Counted from the first letter of the stretch, positions 38,859-48,861 are shown. The stretch: DNA of 54,088 bases from Thermofilaceae archaeon (GCA_026986905.1 JALSNQ010000006.1:87634-141721), one strand, 5' to 3'. The notes: generated by a model not told the origin, from the sequence alone. Program-made: numbers and translations.

Positions 38859-39527
38859 ATGAACGGGTGTATGCCGAGATACAGGGCAGTGGTTTTCGAC
38901 GTAGATGGCGTGCTCACAGGGATAGATAGCGTGTGGCGTTACGTGCATGAGCATCTCGGCGTGTGGCCGCAGGCCCGCATGAACAAGAAGCTCTTTGAGA
39001 GCGGCAGCATAAGTTATGAGGAGTGGGCTAGGAGGGACGTTGCCCTGTGGAGGGGACGGCGCGTAGAAGAAGTAGAGAGGATCCTGCGTGCCGTGGAGAT
39101 TCGGCCCGGCGCTGCAGAACTCGTGGCTATGCTGAAGAAGTGCGGTGTGAAGGTATTTGCTCTGAGCGCTGGAATAGATCTCCTGGTGGAGGAGATAGCT
39201 GAAAGGCTCGGTCTCGACGACTACGAGGCGAACAGGGTAGTCGTGGAGGAGGGAGTCCTCACCGGTGAGGTGAAGGTCACCGTGGGCTTCGAGGATAAGG
39301 GGAGGGTTTTCCGGGAGCTTGTGTCGAAGCACGGGGTGGGGCCAGGGGAGGCTGTGGCTGTCGGCGACAGTATCGTAGATTTACCCATGTTCCGTGAAGC
39401 GGGCTTCGCCGTAGCATATAATCCATCAAGCGGGGACTTGTTGGGAGAGGCCGACAGCGTCGTGGTATCGGAGAGGCTGCACCTACTAGCGAGGCTCCTC
39501 GCCGCCGTCATACCTTGTGAAGACTAG
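38859..39527 (+). CDS. HAD-superfamily phosphatase (SerB-like)
   Basis: VVFDVDGVLTGIDS, ALSAGIDLLVEEIAERLG, VAVGDSIVDLPMFREAGFAVAYNP. Confidence 0.9.
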   Translation: MNGCMPRYRAVVFDVDGVLTGIDSVWRYVHEHLGVWPQARMNKKLFESGSISYEEWARRDVALWRGRRVEEVERILRAVEIRPGAAELVAMLKKCGVKVFALSAGIDLLVEEIAERLGLDDYEANRVVVEEGVLTGEVKVTVGFEDKGRVFRELVSKHGVGPGEAVAVGDSIVDLPMFREAGFAVAYNPSSGDLLGEADSVVVSERLHLLARLLAAVIPCED

Positions 39528-40007
39528 GATCTTTTCATCCCGTTCCTTGATTATCTCGGCGAGGGAGATGCGGGGGTCGTTTAGCGGTGGCTCGGGGAGC
39601 CTCTCTTTGAGGGTTATAACCACTAGGCCCCCTCTCCTTGTAAGGTCTACGAGCCTTGGAAATGCACGGGGGCACTCGTGTAGAGAGGTTACCGCTACCA
39701 CCGAGTCGAAGCAGCACCTCAAGGGGGGCATGGACATGTCCGCCACGACCCCGTCTCCGTAACGCCTCCTGTGGAGGTAGTGTCTCAGCATCTCCTTAGA
39801 GGAGTCGAGGCAGACGTGGTAGACCTGGGCGTCGAGGTACTCTGCTAGAAGCCCAGTCCCGCAGCCTGCGTCGAGCACCGATTTGGCGCCCAGTATCAGC
39901 GATGCCACTACGGCGAGCTTCCTCCTCTGCTCGGGGCCGTAGAGCTCGTCATATATCGGCGCCAGGTCATCATAGTTCAGTGACATTTTACCACCATTCC
40001 TCGTCAT
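39486..40007 (-). CDS. SAM-dependent class I methyltransferase
   Basis: YDDLAPIYDELYGPEQ, SVLDAGCGTGLLAEYL, VVADMSMPPLRCCFDSVVAVTSLHE. Confidence 0.88.
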   Translation of the reverse strand: MTRNGGKMSLNYDDLAPIYDELYGPEQRRKLAVVASLILGAKSVLDAGCGTGLLAEYLDAQVYHVCLDSSKEMLRHYLHRRRYGDGVVADMSMPPLRCCFDSVVAVTSLHECPRAFPRLVDLTRRGGLVVITLKERLPEPPLNDPRISLAEIIKERDEKILVFTRYDGGEEPR

Positions 40008-40060
40008 CCGGCGATTAATGTCTCGATTAGGGGCGCGTTCTAAACATCAGAAACGGCTAG

Positions 40061-40070
40061 CTATAAATAA
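40061..40070 (+). promoter_or_regulatory. TATA box for the giant surface-protein gene
   Basis: CTATAAATAA about 50 nt upstream of ATG 40118, leaving a short 5' UTR. Confidence 0.6.
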
Positions 40071-40117
40071 CCAACAGGGCTTCAACATCCCGACCCCAAG
40101 GAAAAAGGGGTTGAATC

Positions 40118-43100
40118 ATGAACGGGAAATACCTGGTATTAGCTATAGCGATAGTGGCCGTAATGGCCCTAGCATTCGCCAGCACGGCATACGCTTGGCC
40201 TGCAACCAAGTCTACCATCAACCTGAAGACTCCATGGGGCGAGAACTTCGCCAACCAGAAGATAATAATCTCGATATTCAATGAGAGCAAGAACTGTGTA
40301 ATGGCGTATTTCGAGGGCACCACCGATGGGCACGGCAACGCGACCCTGACCCTCATCCCAACCCCGCTGCCGCAGCCCACAAGTGGAACCTACAACATAT
40401 CCATCTTCTGGCAGAAGTATGGCTACACGTTCCTCATCTACAGCGCGAAAGGATTAAGCCCCACCGACATAAGCAATATTCTCTCCAACAGTAGTATAAC
40501 ACTCCAGTACCTCTGGCAGATAGACTTCCGCGCCGTAACCAACATAGACGGCAAGTGGGACACCCCGCTAGCCTTCCAGGACCCAGAGACCGGCACTTGG
40601 GATCTCGCGTACTTCAAGGTATACATATCCCCCAAGGGCCTCCCAGGCACACTGCCCAAGGACAAGGACGAGGCCACCCTCATATGGGAGGCCGCCGGCG
40701 ACAAGAACGGCTACGCTAAGGAGAACTTCACCATAGGCAACATAATGGTCGACATAAGCGAGAGCACCCAGGGATGCTACCACATAGATAAGCTCTACAA
40801 CTTCACTCTCTTCAAGGAGGTATTCTGGCAGATAAGCAGCCCACAGGGCACTGAGATAAAGGTAAAGGTCGGCTACGAGAGGCTAGCTTTCAACACCACC
40901 TGGGACTATGCTGGCTGGGCTGCCACCTTTGAGGGCATAAACGTCACCGACCTCGCCGTGGACACGAACACTCTCTATGACCTCACAGGACTGGACGCGG
41001 GTACCTACGGCAACGATGTTCTCGGCGCCACCAATGACCAGTGGATAAGCTTCAACGACACCGCCTACACTTTCCTCGCCATAGTCAATGTAACAGATAT
41101 ATGCGGTAAAACTATTGACAGTTACATAACTGGTGGAGTACCTTTCCAGAACGTCGTCTGGCCACGCATCTACGTATACTTCAGCATGGGCGACTTCGTG
41201 CTCAGGAAGGGCATAACTAATAGTAGCGGCATAGCCCCGTTTGAGGGCTTCAAGCCTGAGAGTACAGCCTTCTTCTGGCTACCCAACGTGACCCTCTTCT
41301 ACGACAAGGAGCTGACACTCACAATAACCTTCATGAATGTACAGATATTCAGCGAGGACTTCAACACCACAGCCACGCTTGCATATGGCGGCCACAGTCA
41401 TACATGGTACAACCCGGCCCCGTTCCAGGCTACCAGCTACTTCAAGTGGACCTTCGGAAACATAGGGAACTACAACGCTAGCACCTTTGCCGCAAACACA
41501 ACACTACTGCCCGTCGACATAGTGATAAAGGACAGCGGCCCCGCGGCCGTACAGCCCCTTGAGGGCGCCAAGTTCATACTCATGCCACCGGGCTACGACC
41601 CCATATACACGGTCACCGACTATGGCGGCCACGTACAGCTCCCACCCTTCAACCTCGTCATGGGCGGTGTAGGCGGCGGTAACGGCCCGATAATCGCGAG
41701 GCACGGCGTGTACCCAGGCCTCCTGCCGGTACCCTTCAGCCTCCGCCTCAAGCCCGATGCAACCTACACCTACACCTTCAAGGTACTCTGGAGCCTCCCA
41801 ATGAGCGAGTACTTCGTAGATGTGACCCCCGACGACAACAAGATACCGCTCAACGCCTCTGCTGTGCTTGAGAGCCTCAACAACACTGGCACATGCCTCA
41901 CCCAGACCTTCGACTTCAACGCCAAGGTCTACGACGTAGCCTTCAGGATACAAGATCTCTGCGGCAGGGCTATCACCTCCAACGACGACCCGAGGGGCAG
42001 CGTGATACTCACCTGGATAGCCCCTGACGGTAGCAAGAACATTACAGTCTCTGTAGGGCTCACAACCAACGGTGTGGTGAACCTCGGCGGCGTGCCGGGC
42101 GGCACGATCAAGGTGCGCCTCGCCTTCAAGGGCGTACTACTCGACCCGACGCCTAACAGTACTCAGGAGATAGAGGTGCCAGGCAACATACTCAACGCCA
42201 GCGAGTACAAGTTCACGTTCCCGATAGGCGACATAAAGTTCCACGTCTACCAGTGGGACGAGAAGAAGCCGCTCATGAACATCTCCGTGGTGCTCAAGAG
42301 CTTCAAGAACGGCCACCTCGTCTTCGAGGACAAGGGCATGACCGACTGCGACGGCACCGTGACCTTCAAGAAGATACCGCTCAGGGTCAGTAGCAGCACC
42401 ACCGCCACCAACGAGATACTCGTCGAGCTCTACACCACCAACGAGACCCCGTACATCAGACACAACCTCACCAAGACTCCTAGGGGCAAGTTCAACGATG
42501 TAGGCCTCCTCGTGGGTAACTGGAGCCTCACCAACTACATATTCAAGAACATCGAGCCCACCTGCACCAACGACGTAGACATACCCGCGTGGATCTTCAG
42601 CTTCAACCTCGAGGCGGTAGACCACGCCGGCAAGATACTCAAGGCCTTCACCGCGACCACCTACAAGAAGACCACCATGTGGGTCGGCGTAGCCCTCAAT
42701 GACACCTACTGGGAGCTCCAGCCCGGCGAGTGCACAGCCCACTGCCCGTGCCGCTACGACACCAACGCCACCTGGAGCATATTCAACATAACAGGATTCG
42801 GCGACAAGCCGTACGGCAACGGCCTCGACGAGGCCAAGTGGGTCTTCACCAGCGCGCAGTTCGAGCCGGCTCACCCGCACCTCTTCGTGGCCGGCGGCAA
42901 GTACCACTTCATAGTCTGGTACGGCGGTGTGGTCGTCTACAACTACACTATAACGCTGCCCAAGCCCAGCAAGGCCCTCGACTGGAATGATGTCATAAAC
43001 ACGCTTGGATGCTTCAACGAGACAGACATGGCCACGACCACCGAGACGATCTCGAGCGTCGACCTCGCTAACAGGTATGTGTGGAACCTCACCGAGGGCG

Positions 43101-45658
43101 GCACAATTAGGCACCCGATATACTACTTCATAGGCACCCAGCCGTGGACCGAGAAGCCGACGCTCAAGCTGATAACTTGGGTCATCGACCTCAAGGTCTA
43201 CGCGCTCAGCAACGCGGGCAAGGGCCTCATACCCGGCCTCAACATGACCCTCATCTACGGCGGAGCCATAAACACTACCTACCTCGCAGCCGGCAGCTAC
43301 GGCGAGATATGGAACAACCTCACCCACATAAACGCGTTCTATCATAATACTACTGAGTACGCCTTCAGCGCGGTAGACGGCGGCGCAGGCGACAACGACG
43401 GCGCCAAGAACGGCGTGATCACCGTAAGCGTGCCCGTGTGGGCGCCCACCGTGCCGCGTGGCCGCTACTGGAACCACTATAAGATAAGCTTCGGCGCAGC
43501 GCTCAAGGACATATTCCTCCTCGCCGGCAAGGACTACGGCACGCCCAACGTGCCCGACACGCCGAAGAACTTCTACATAAGGTATAACACCACCTACGGC
43601 TACTTCGGCGGCGGCACTGCAGAGGTCTACTTCTACGGCTACATGGTAGGCCCGTGGAACTTCACCACAAGCACCCTTGACTACAAGCTCGCTACTTTAG
43701 ACACCACGTATCATGCGACCGAGCTCTACCCGACCTGGTACAAGAACTACCGCGGCACCTGGTACGAGTTCAGGGCTAACAAGACCACCGCCTGGATAGG
43801 CGGCATACCCGGCTACGACGGTAGCAGCTGGAACCTCACCCTCTGGAGCGGAGCCGCCAAGATGGTGCGCACCACCGCCATGGACGGCTTCTGCGCCTGC
43901 GTGAAGACTCCCGAGGGCAGCGGCATGGCCAACCAGCCGGTAGAGGTCTACGTGAACGGCGTCACAGCGACGAGCTGCCCAGAGTGCGCTGCAGCCATGA
44001 CCACCGGCTACACCGGCGCCGACGGCTGCGTGCTCTTCAAGCCCAAGACCAGCGGCACCACAGCCACGCCTGACGGCGACATGCCCGTCTACAGCGACGT
44101 GGTGGCCTTCAAGTTCAACGTCAGTTATCCCGGTAAAGATTGGTGGCTACTTAAGGATAAGTTAACATACACCTTCAAGACCTGGCTCAACATAGACAAC
44201 CTCGTAAAGCCGTACGGCCTCACCACCAAGGACGTGATCAACCCTGACACGATGAGCTACACGATAATGTTCGGCGAGAAGAACAACATACCCGGCAACG
44301 AGATACCCAAGCCCACCGGCTGCTGCCCAGAGCAGGTATGTGTTGAGCTCGGCTGGAGCGCGATCAAGGTACAGGTCTTCGACTGGGCCGGCAGGCCTCT
44401 CAGGAACGCCATGGTCGCCGCTATACTGAGGAGCCCGTACAGCAAGACCATGCCCAGCAGCATCAACTTCACCGACGCCACCGGCAGCACCGAGGTCTAC
44501 GTGCCGCCAGGCAGCAACAGGTACCAGCTCCTCGTCTACTGGCGCGACAGCTACCTGCTCTTCAAGGCCGGCAAGATACCCAAGAGCATCGTGATATTCG
44601 ACACCGTGACCGACTACGACACGCCGCGTACCTACATGCCTGGCGAGGGCACCACCCTCGAGACCTTCGTCTACGTCGGCATGATAAAGCTCGTCAACGC
44701 TGACGGCAAGCCGCTCAGCCCAGAGGCTCTCAGCAAGATAACCGTCACCATAACCTGGCCCGACGGCGTAGTCACGCAGCACAAGCCGCAGGATGATGGC
44801 CGCGTAATGATAATACTCAACAAGGACACTGTAAAGAGCTGGCCGGCGCCCGAGAGCGCCAAGTACAGCCCAGAGACACCGGTCGAGGCCCAGAGCCAGG
44901 CCCCGCACGGCGCCTACAAGGTCGTCGTGACGTGGGAGGGCGTGGGCACCGTCGCCCAGCAGACCATAAGCATCGAGAAGGGCAGGTTTGAGACCAGCAA
45001 GCAGGAGTTCACCGTCAAGCTCGACGTCTACGACGTAACCCTCAGCTTCAAGACGCCCTTCGGAACCCCGCTGGCCGGCGCCACCGTCGAGATAACCAAG
45101 CCCGGCGCCGCCCAGCCGATAACCGCCACGCTCGACAACAACGGCGAGATAACGATAACCGAGGTGCCTCCAGGCCAGCTCAAGGTTGCTGTGAAGAGCT
45201 GGAAGGGCCTCGCCATCAACTACCAGACCACCGTCTCCAGGGAGATGGCCGCTATAACGGTGGACAACATCGGCAAGATAGTGGTACACGTGGTCGGCAG
45301 CAGGGGCCAGGGCCTGCCCGGCGCCAGCGTCGAGATAGCCAACGTGGGCACCTTCACCGCTGACAACAGCGGCACCGTGGAGGTCGAGGTGCCTGCGGGC
45401 ACCTACAAGGTGACGGCCAGCAAGGGTGGCCGCACCGCGAGCACCACCGTGACCGTGCAGGGCGGCAAGACCTCCATGGCTGAGCTCAAGCTCGACATCT
45501 TCATCAGCATAGCCGGCTGGGAGATGAGTAGCAGCGAGTTCCTCGGCATGCTACTGCTCTTCATAATACTCGTCATAGTGCTCTTCATCATCGCCCACGA
45601 GTACAGCGCCTGGAGGAAGCGCCGCCTCGCCAAGGTCATAGCTCCAGCGAAGGAGTAA
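40118..45658 (+). CDS. Giant secreted/S-layer-like surface protein with Ig/carboxypeptidase-regulatory-like repeats and C-terminal TM anchor
   Basis: 1846 aa; N-terminal signal MNGKYLVLAIAIVAVMALAFASTAYA; many NxS/T sequons; repeats such as GTPLAGATVEITKPG...ITEVPPGQLKV and GQGLPGASVEIANVG...VEVPAGTYKV; C-terminal FLGMLLLFIILVIVLFIIAHEYSAWRKRR. Confidence 0.9.
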   Translation: MNGKYLVLAIAIVAVMALAFASTAYAWPATKSTINLKTPWGENFANQKIIISIFNESKNCVMAYFEGTTDGHGNATLTLIPTPLPQPTSGTYNISIFWQKYGYTFLIYSAKGLSPTDISNILSNSSITLQYLWQIDFRAVTNIDGKWDTPLAFQDPETGTWDLAYFKVYISPKGLPGTLPKDKDEATLIWEAAGDKNGYAKENFTIGNIMVDISESTQGCYHIDKLYNFTLFKEVFWQISSPQGTEIKVKVGYERLAFNTTWDYAGWAATFEGINVTDLAVDTNTLYDLTGLDAGTYGNDVLGATNDQWISFNDTAYTFLAIVNVTDICGKTIDSYITGGVPFQNVVWPRIYVYFSMGDFVLRKGITNSSGIAPFEGFKPESTAFFWLPNVTLFYDKELTLTITFMNVQIFSEDFNTTATLAYGGHSHTWYNPAPFQATSYFKWTFGNIGNYNASTFAANTTLLPVDIVIKDSGPAAVQPLEGAKFILMPPGYDPIYTVTDYGGHVQLPPFNLVMGGVGGGNGPIIARHGVYPGLLPVPFSLRLKPDATYTYTFKVLWSLPMSEYFVDVTPDDNKIPLNASAVLESLNNTGTCLTQTFDFNAKVYDVAFRIQDLCGRAITSNDDPRGSVILTWIAPDGSKNITVSVGLTTNGVVNLGGVPGGTIKVRLAFKGVLLDPTPNSTQEIEVPGNILNASEYKFTFPIGDIKFHVYQWDEKKPLMNISVVLKSFKNGHLVFEDKGMTDCDGTVTFKKIPLRVSSSTTATNEILVELYTTNETPYIRHNLTKTPRGKFNDVGLLVGNWSLTNYIFKNIEPTCTNDVDIPAWIFSFNLEAVDHAGKILKAFTATTYKKTTMWVGVALNDTYWELQPGECTAHCPCRYDTNATWSIFNITGFGDKPYGNGLDEAKWVFTSAQFEPAHPHLFVAGGKYHFIVWYGGVVVYNYTITLPKPSKALDWNDVINTLGCFNETDMATTTETISSVDLANRYVWNLTEGGTIRHPIYYFIGTQPWTEKPTLKLITWVIDLKVYALSNAGKGLIPGLNMTLIYGGAINTTYLAAGSYGEIWNNLTHINAFYHNTTEYAFSAVDGGAGDNDGAKNGVITVSVPVWAPTVPRGRYWNHYKISFGAALKDIFLLAGKDYGTPNVPDTPKNFYIRYNTTYGYFGGGTAEVYFYGYMVGPWNFTTSTLDYKLATLDTTYHATELYPTWYKNYRGTWYEFRANKTTAWIGGIPGYDGSSWNLTLWSGAAKMVRTTAMDGFCACVKTPEGSGMANQPVEVYVNGVTATSCPECAAAMTTGYTGADGCVLFKPKTSGTTATPDGDMPVYSDVVAFKFNVSYPGKDWWLLKDKLTYTFKTWLNIDNLVKPYGLTTKDVINPDTMSYTIMFGEKNNIPGNEIPKPTGCCPEQVCVELGWSAIKVQVFDWAGRPLRNAMVAAILRSPYSKTMPSSINFTDATGSTEVYVPPGSNRYQLLVYWRDSYLLFKAGKIPKSIVIFDTVTDYDTPRTYMPGEGTTLETFVYVGMIKLVNADGKPLSPEALSKITVTITWPDGVVTQHKPQDDGRVMIILNKDTVKSWPAPESAKYSPETPVEAQSQAPHGAYKVVVTWEGVGTVAQQTISIEKGRFETSKQEFTVKLDVYDVTLSFKTPFGTPLAGATVEITKPGAAQPITATLDNNGEITITEVPPGQLKVAVKSWKGLAINYQTTVSREMAAITVDNIGKIVVHVVGSRGQGLPGASVEIANVGTFTADNSGTVEVEVPAGTYKVTASKGGRTASTTVTVQGGKTSMAELKLDIFISIAGWEMSSSEFLGMLLLFIILVIVLFIIAHEYSAWRKRRLAKVIAPAKE

Positions 45659-45711
45659 AGGGCTAGGGCCAATCTTTACGGCTAAAAAACAAAAAATATT
45701 TTTCAGATTTT

Positions 45712-46500
45712 TTGATTCCACTTCTTGTGAGGAAGCTTTTCGAGAGACCTCTCCTCCAGTGGATTCTAGGCCTCGGCGAGCCCCCGGTCAAGCGGCCGGA
45801 GGCCCGCCATGTATACCTTAGGCCCCTGCGCTTCTCCACTGGCGTCCGCGGTTTGGATGGTTTGTTGGGTGGTGGTGTTGAGGTTGGTAGTATTACTGAG
45901 TTGATTGGTGAGTTTGGTGCTGGTAAGACTCAGGTTTGTCATCAGCTTGCTGTTATGGTTCAGCTTCCCCGTGGGTCTGGGGGGCTTGGCGCTAGGGCGC
46001 TATACGTGGACACAGAGGGCACCTTCAGGCCCGAGCGCATAGTCCAGATAGCGAGGCACAGGGGCCTAGACCCCGAGCAAGCACTAGAAAACATCGTATA
46101 CGCCAGAGCATACAACAGCGACCACCTAGCTGCCCTGCTCCGCTCGGCCAGTGAGGAAGCGTTGAGGAGGAACATAGGGCTCGTAGTCGTTGACGAGGTC
46201 TCCGGCCTCCCCCGGAGGGAGGAGAAGAGGAGTGAAAGGGTTAGGGCGTTCCACAGCGTGGTCGCCGGCCTCAGGGCGTTGGCTGCACTTGGCGTAGCCG
46301 TTGTAGCGTCTAGGCAGGTCGTTTTCGCCGGTGACGAGCTGGCCCCGGCGGGGGGCGCGGCGCTGGATTCGTACGCTCATAGGAGCCTCTTCCTCAAGAA
46401 GAGGGGCGAGTCGCTGGTCACCGTGGAGGTCATCGACGAGCTGGGGCTGGGGAGGAGTTCGAGCTTCTATATAACCGAGGAGGGAGTCGTCGATGCATAG
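45712..46500 (+). CDS. RadA/RecA-family recombinase paralogue
   Basis: GVRGLDGLLGGGVEVGSITELIGEFGAGKTQVCHQLAVMVQLP, ALYVDTEGTFRPERI, LVVVDEVSGL; lacks the RadA N-terminal domain; TTG start. Confidence 0.85.
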   Translation: MIPLLVRKLFERPLLQWILGLGEPPVKRPEARHVYLRPLRFSTGVRGLDGLLGGGVEVGSITELIGEFGAGKTQVCHQLAVMVQLPRGSGGLGARALYVDTEGTFRPERIVQIARHRGLDPEQALENIVYARAYNSDHLAALLRSASEEALRRNIGLVVVDEVSGLPRREEKRSERVRAFHSVVAGLRALAALGVAVVASRQVVFAGDELAPAGGAALDSYAHRSLFLKKRGESLVTVEVIDELGLGRSSSFYITEEGVVDA

Positions 46501-47053
46501 CCTGGCTTCACGCGCCGGAGTGCCTCCTCGGGGCTTTTCCCTAGAGGTCTCTGGGAGGCCTGGCTCTGGGCGGAGGCTCTTCGTCTGGGGCCTCCTAGAG
46601 GAGTTCGCGGGGGAGGGCGTGCTCTACTTCGACCTGGTTGGCAGGTTCACCCGGTACCTCTACTCCGCTGGGGGAGAAGCTGAGGGGGTAAGTGTCGTCT
46701 ACACGCTGTCTCCGGAGGAGATGGTGAGCCTCATGCGCGGGGGAGAGTACGGCCTAGTAGTGCTGGACAGCGTGCCCAGGCTCTTCTTCGACACGGAGAC
46801 GGGCTACAAGGCCAGGTGGGGCGCCGTAGCCCAGGTACTCTATGCTGGCCTAAGAGTAGCCCTGAGAGGGGGCCGGTTCGTAGCCGTGAACTACCGGTCC
46901 CGTAGAAGCTTCGGTGAAACAGTTTTTTCCCCATACTTCACTCACCGTGTCGCCACGGAGTTCAAGGAGGGGACGCTGAGGGTGGCTAAGCTTTATCCAG
47001 TTGGGGGAGAAATAGTCCTGGACTATACATGGCGTCGACGGAGCGAGTTATAA
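46493..47053 (+). CDS. Degenerate RecA-fold protein
   Basis: GRPGSGRRLFVWGLLEEFAGEGVLYFDLVG...YGLVVLDSVPRLF: P-loop lacks GKT/S; overlaps the upstream RadA-like gene. Confidence 0.6.
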   Translation: MHSLASRAGVPPRGFSLEVSGRPGSGRRLFVWGLLEEFAGEGVLYFDLVGRFTRYLYSAGGEAEGVSVVYTLSPEEMVSLMRGGEYGLVVLDSVPRLFFDTETGYKARWGAVAQVLYAGLRVALRGGRFVAVNYRSRRSFGETVFSPYFTHRVATEFKEGTLRVAKLYPVGGEIVLDYTWRRRSEL

Positions 47054-48861
47054 CAGTCCTCGACCTCTACAAGCTGTGGCCCCTCCTCCGCGGCGTGGAG
47101 GGGGCAAGAGTGGTGAACGCGTATAGGTGCGGAGAGACGCTAGCCCTGAGGCTCAAGGGGGCGCCCATGGAGTGGCTTCTCTTCTCGCCGCGCGTAGGCC
47201 CCGTGTTGGCCGGAGAGGCGCCGGCGCCCCTCTCCCCCTATACTCCGCTTAGAAGGCACATCAAGGGTAGGAGGATAGAGGAGGCGGCTCCTCTAAACGG
47301 CGATAGGGTGCTCAGGCTAGGCTTGCCGTCGGCCGCCCTAATCCTCGAGTGGATCAGGGAGGGGAACATCGTCGTCGTGGCCCCGGGGGGCGAGATAAGA
47401 TATGCCATGCGGAGGAAAAAGATGAGGGACCGCGCCGTCGAGCCGGGTGCACGATACGTGCCCCCTCCCCCACCCAAGTCTATACTAGAGCTGACGCCGG
47501 AGGATGTAATCTCCAGGGTCGACTCCCTGGCCTCCAGGAGGCTGGTGGCGGCGTTCTCGATCGCAGGCGGCGTGCCCGGCGAGCTAGCCTATGAGGCTCT
47601 CTACCGGGCAGGCCTAGACCCCACCTCCAGGGCGAGGGCCGCCGACCCCGGCGACCTAGAGAAGGCATACTGGGAGGCGCGGCGCATATTCCTCTCCTCG
47701 CTGGAGGACCGTAGGGGGTTCAGGGTCGGCCAGGTGGGGGCGCTATACCCGTTCCCGCCCACGCACCTGGGGCAGCACATCAAGGAAGTAGACTACCTGC
47801 AGGCGGCCCCCGGCTACTTTGCCTCACTGATACTTAGGGGCTGCTCCCCGGAGGAGGCGGTGGAGGCCACTACTTATAGGAGCCTTGTGGAGGCCGCAGA
47901 GAAGCTGGAGAAGGAGATAAAAGCGCTGGAGGAAAACATCTCTCTCCTATCGCGCCTAATAGCCCGCTACAGGAGCCTAAGGGAGGCTCGGTTGAAGTGG
48001 AGTTCTATAGACGAGGCCCTAAGTAGAGAGTACCCCCAGTATAGGGGCGCCAGGCATGACAGGTGGACCCTCCTAGTCGAGATCGACGGTCTCCCGCTGG
48101 AGATCGACGCAAAGGTCACTGCGCACCAAAACCTCGTCGACAGGTACAGGGCTTTAAAGCGTGTCCGGGAACGCCTTTTGGAGCTACCCTCCCTAGTGCA
48201 GCGCCAACCCGTGGAGAAAGCCGCCATGCGGGAGAAGGAGAAAAAGAGGTGGTATGAAGACTTCAGGCACTTCACAACAACCGGCGGCTTCATCGTCGTC
48301 GCAGGGAAAAGCGCCGGGCAAAACGAGCTCCTAGTACGCCGCTACCTAGAGCCAAGCGACATATTCCTCCACGCCGACATCCACGGAGCACCAGCCACGA
48401 TAATAAAGACCCTAGGCAGAGAGCCCTCAGAGAGGGATCTGCTTGAAGCAGCCCAGTTTGCAGCTTCTTATTCCAGCGCGTGGAGCGGCGGGCTCTACGC
48501 CGTCGACGTCTACTGGGTTAGGGGAAGCCAGGTGTCCAAGAAGGCGCCCAGCGGGGAATACCTGTCTAAGGGGGCCTTCATGGTATACGGGAAGAGAAAC
48601 TATATACGTAGGGTCAAGCTGGGCCTGGGAGTAGGCTACGAGGAGGGTAAGGGTATAGTCGCCCTGCCGCAGATCGCCCTAGAGGGGAGGAGGGGCTGCT
48701 TCTTAGTGGTAGAGCCCGGGAGGGTCTCTAAGCGGCTCGTGGTGGATAAGCTGCAGCGCCTCCTAAAGGAGTGCGGCGTGGGGAAGACAGAGCCAGGCAT
48801 CTTAGAGCGGCTGCTGCCCAAGGGGGGATTCTACATCTCGCGGAGGGTGGTAAAGAGGTGA
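47029..48861 (+). CDS. rqcH: NFACT family protein (RqcH/Tae2/NEMF-like)
   Basis: ITVLDLYKLWPLLRGVEGARVVNAYRCG; KRWYEDFRHFTTTGGFIVVAGKSAGQNELLVRRYLEPSDIFLHADIHGAPATIIK. Confidence 0.93.
   Translation: MASTERVITVLDLYKLWPLLRGVEGARVVNAYRCGETLALRLKGAPMEWLLFSPRVGPVLAGEAPAPLSPYTPLRRHIKGRRIEEAAPLNGDRVLRLGLPSAALILEWIREGNIVVVAPGGEIRYAMRRKKMRDRAVEPGARYVPPPPPKSILELTPEDVISRVDSLASRRLVAAFSIAGGVPGELAYEALYRAGLDPTSRARAADPGDLEKAYWEARRIFLSSLEDRRGFRVGQVGALYPFPPTHLGQHIKEVDYLQAAPGYFASLILRGCSPEEAVEATTYRSLVEAAEKLEKEIKALEENISLLSRLIARYRSLREARLKWSSIDEALSREYPQYRGARHDRWTLLVEIDGLPLEIDAKVTAHQNLVDRYRALKRVRERLLELPSLVQRQPVEKAAMREKEKKRWYEDFRHFTTTGGFIVVAGKSAGQNELLVRRYLEPSDIFLHADIHGAPATIIKTLGREPSERDLLEAAQFAASYSSAWSGGLYAVDVYWVRGSQVSKKAPSGEYLSKGAFMVYGKRNYIRRVKLGLGVGYEEGKGIVALPQIALEGRRGCFLVVEPGRVSKRLVVDKLQRLLKECGVGKTEPGILERLLPKGGFYISRRVVKR

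Noticed and set aside
39955-40010. C/D-like boxes (ATGACGA...CTGAACTATGATGA) on minus strand
   Set aside because: Within the start of the methyltransferase CDS; guide spacing about 20 nt and no final D box or terminal stem.
41504-45289. Long antisense ORFs (149, 446 and 375 aa) opposite the giant surface-protein gene
   Set aside because: Artefact of strong codon bias: low-complexity V/G/E/Y/A-rich translations without family features.
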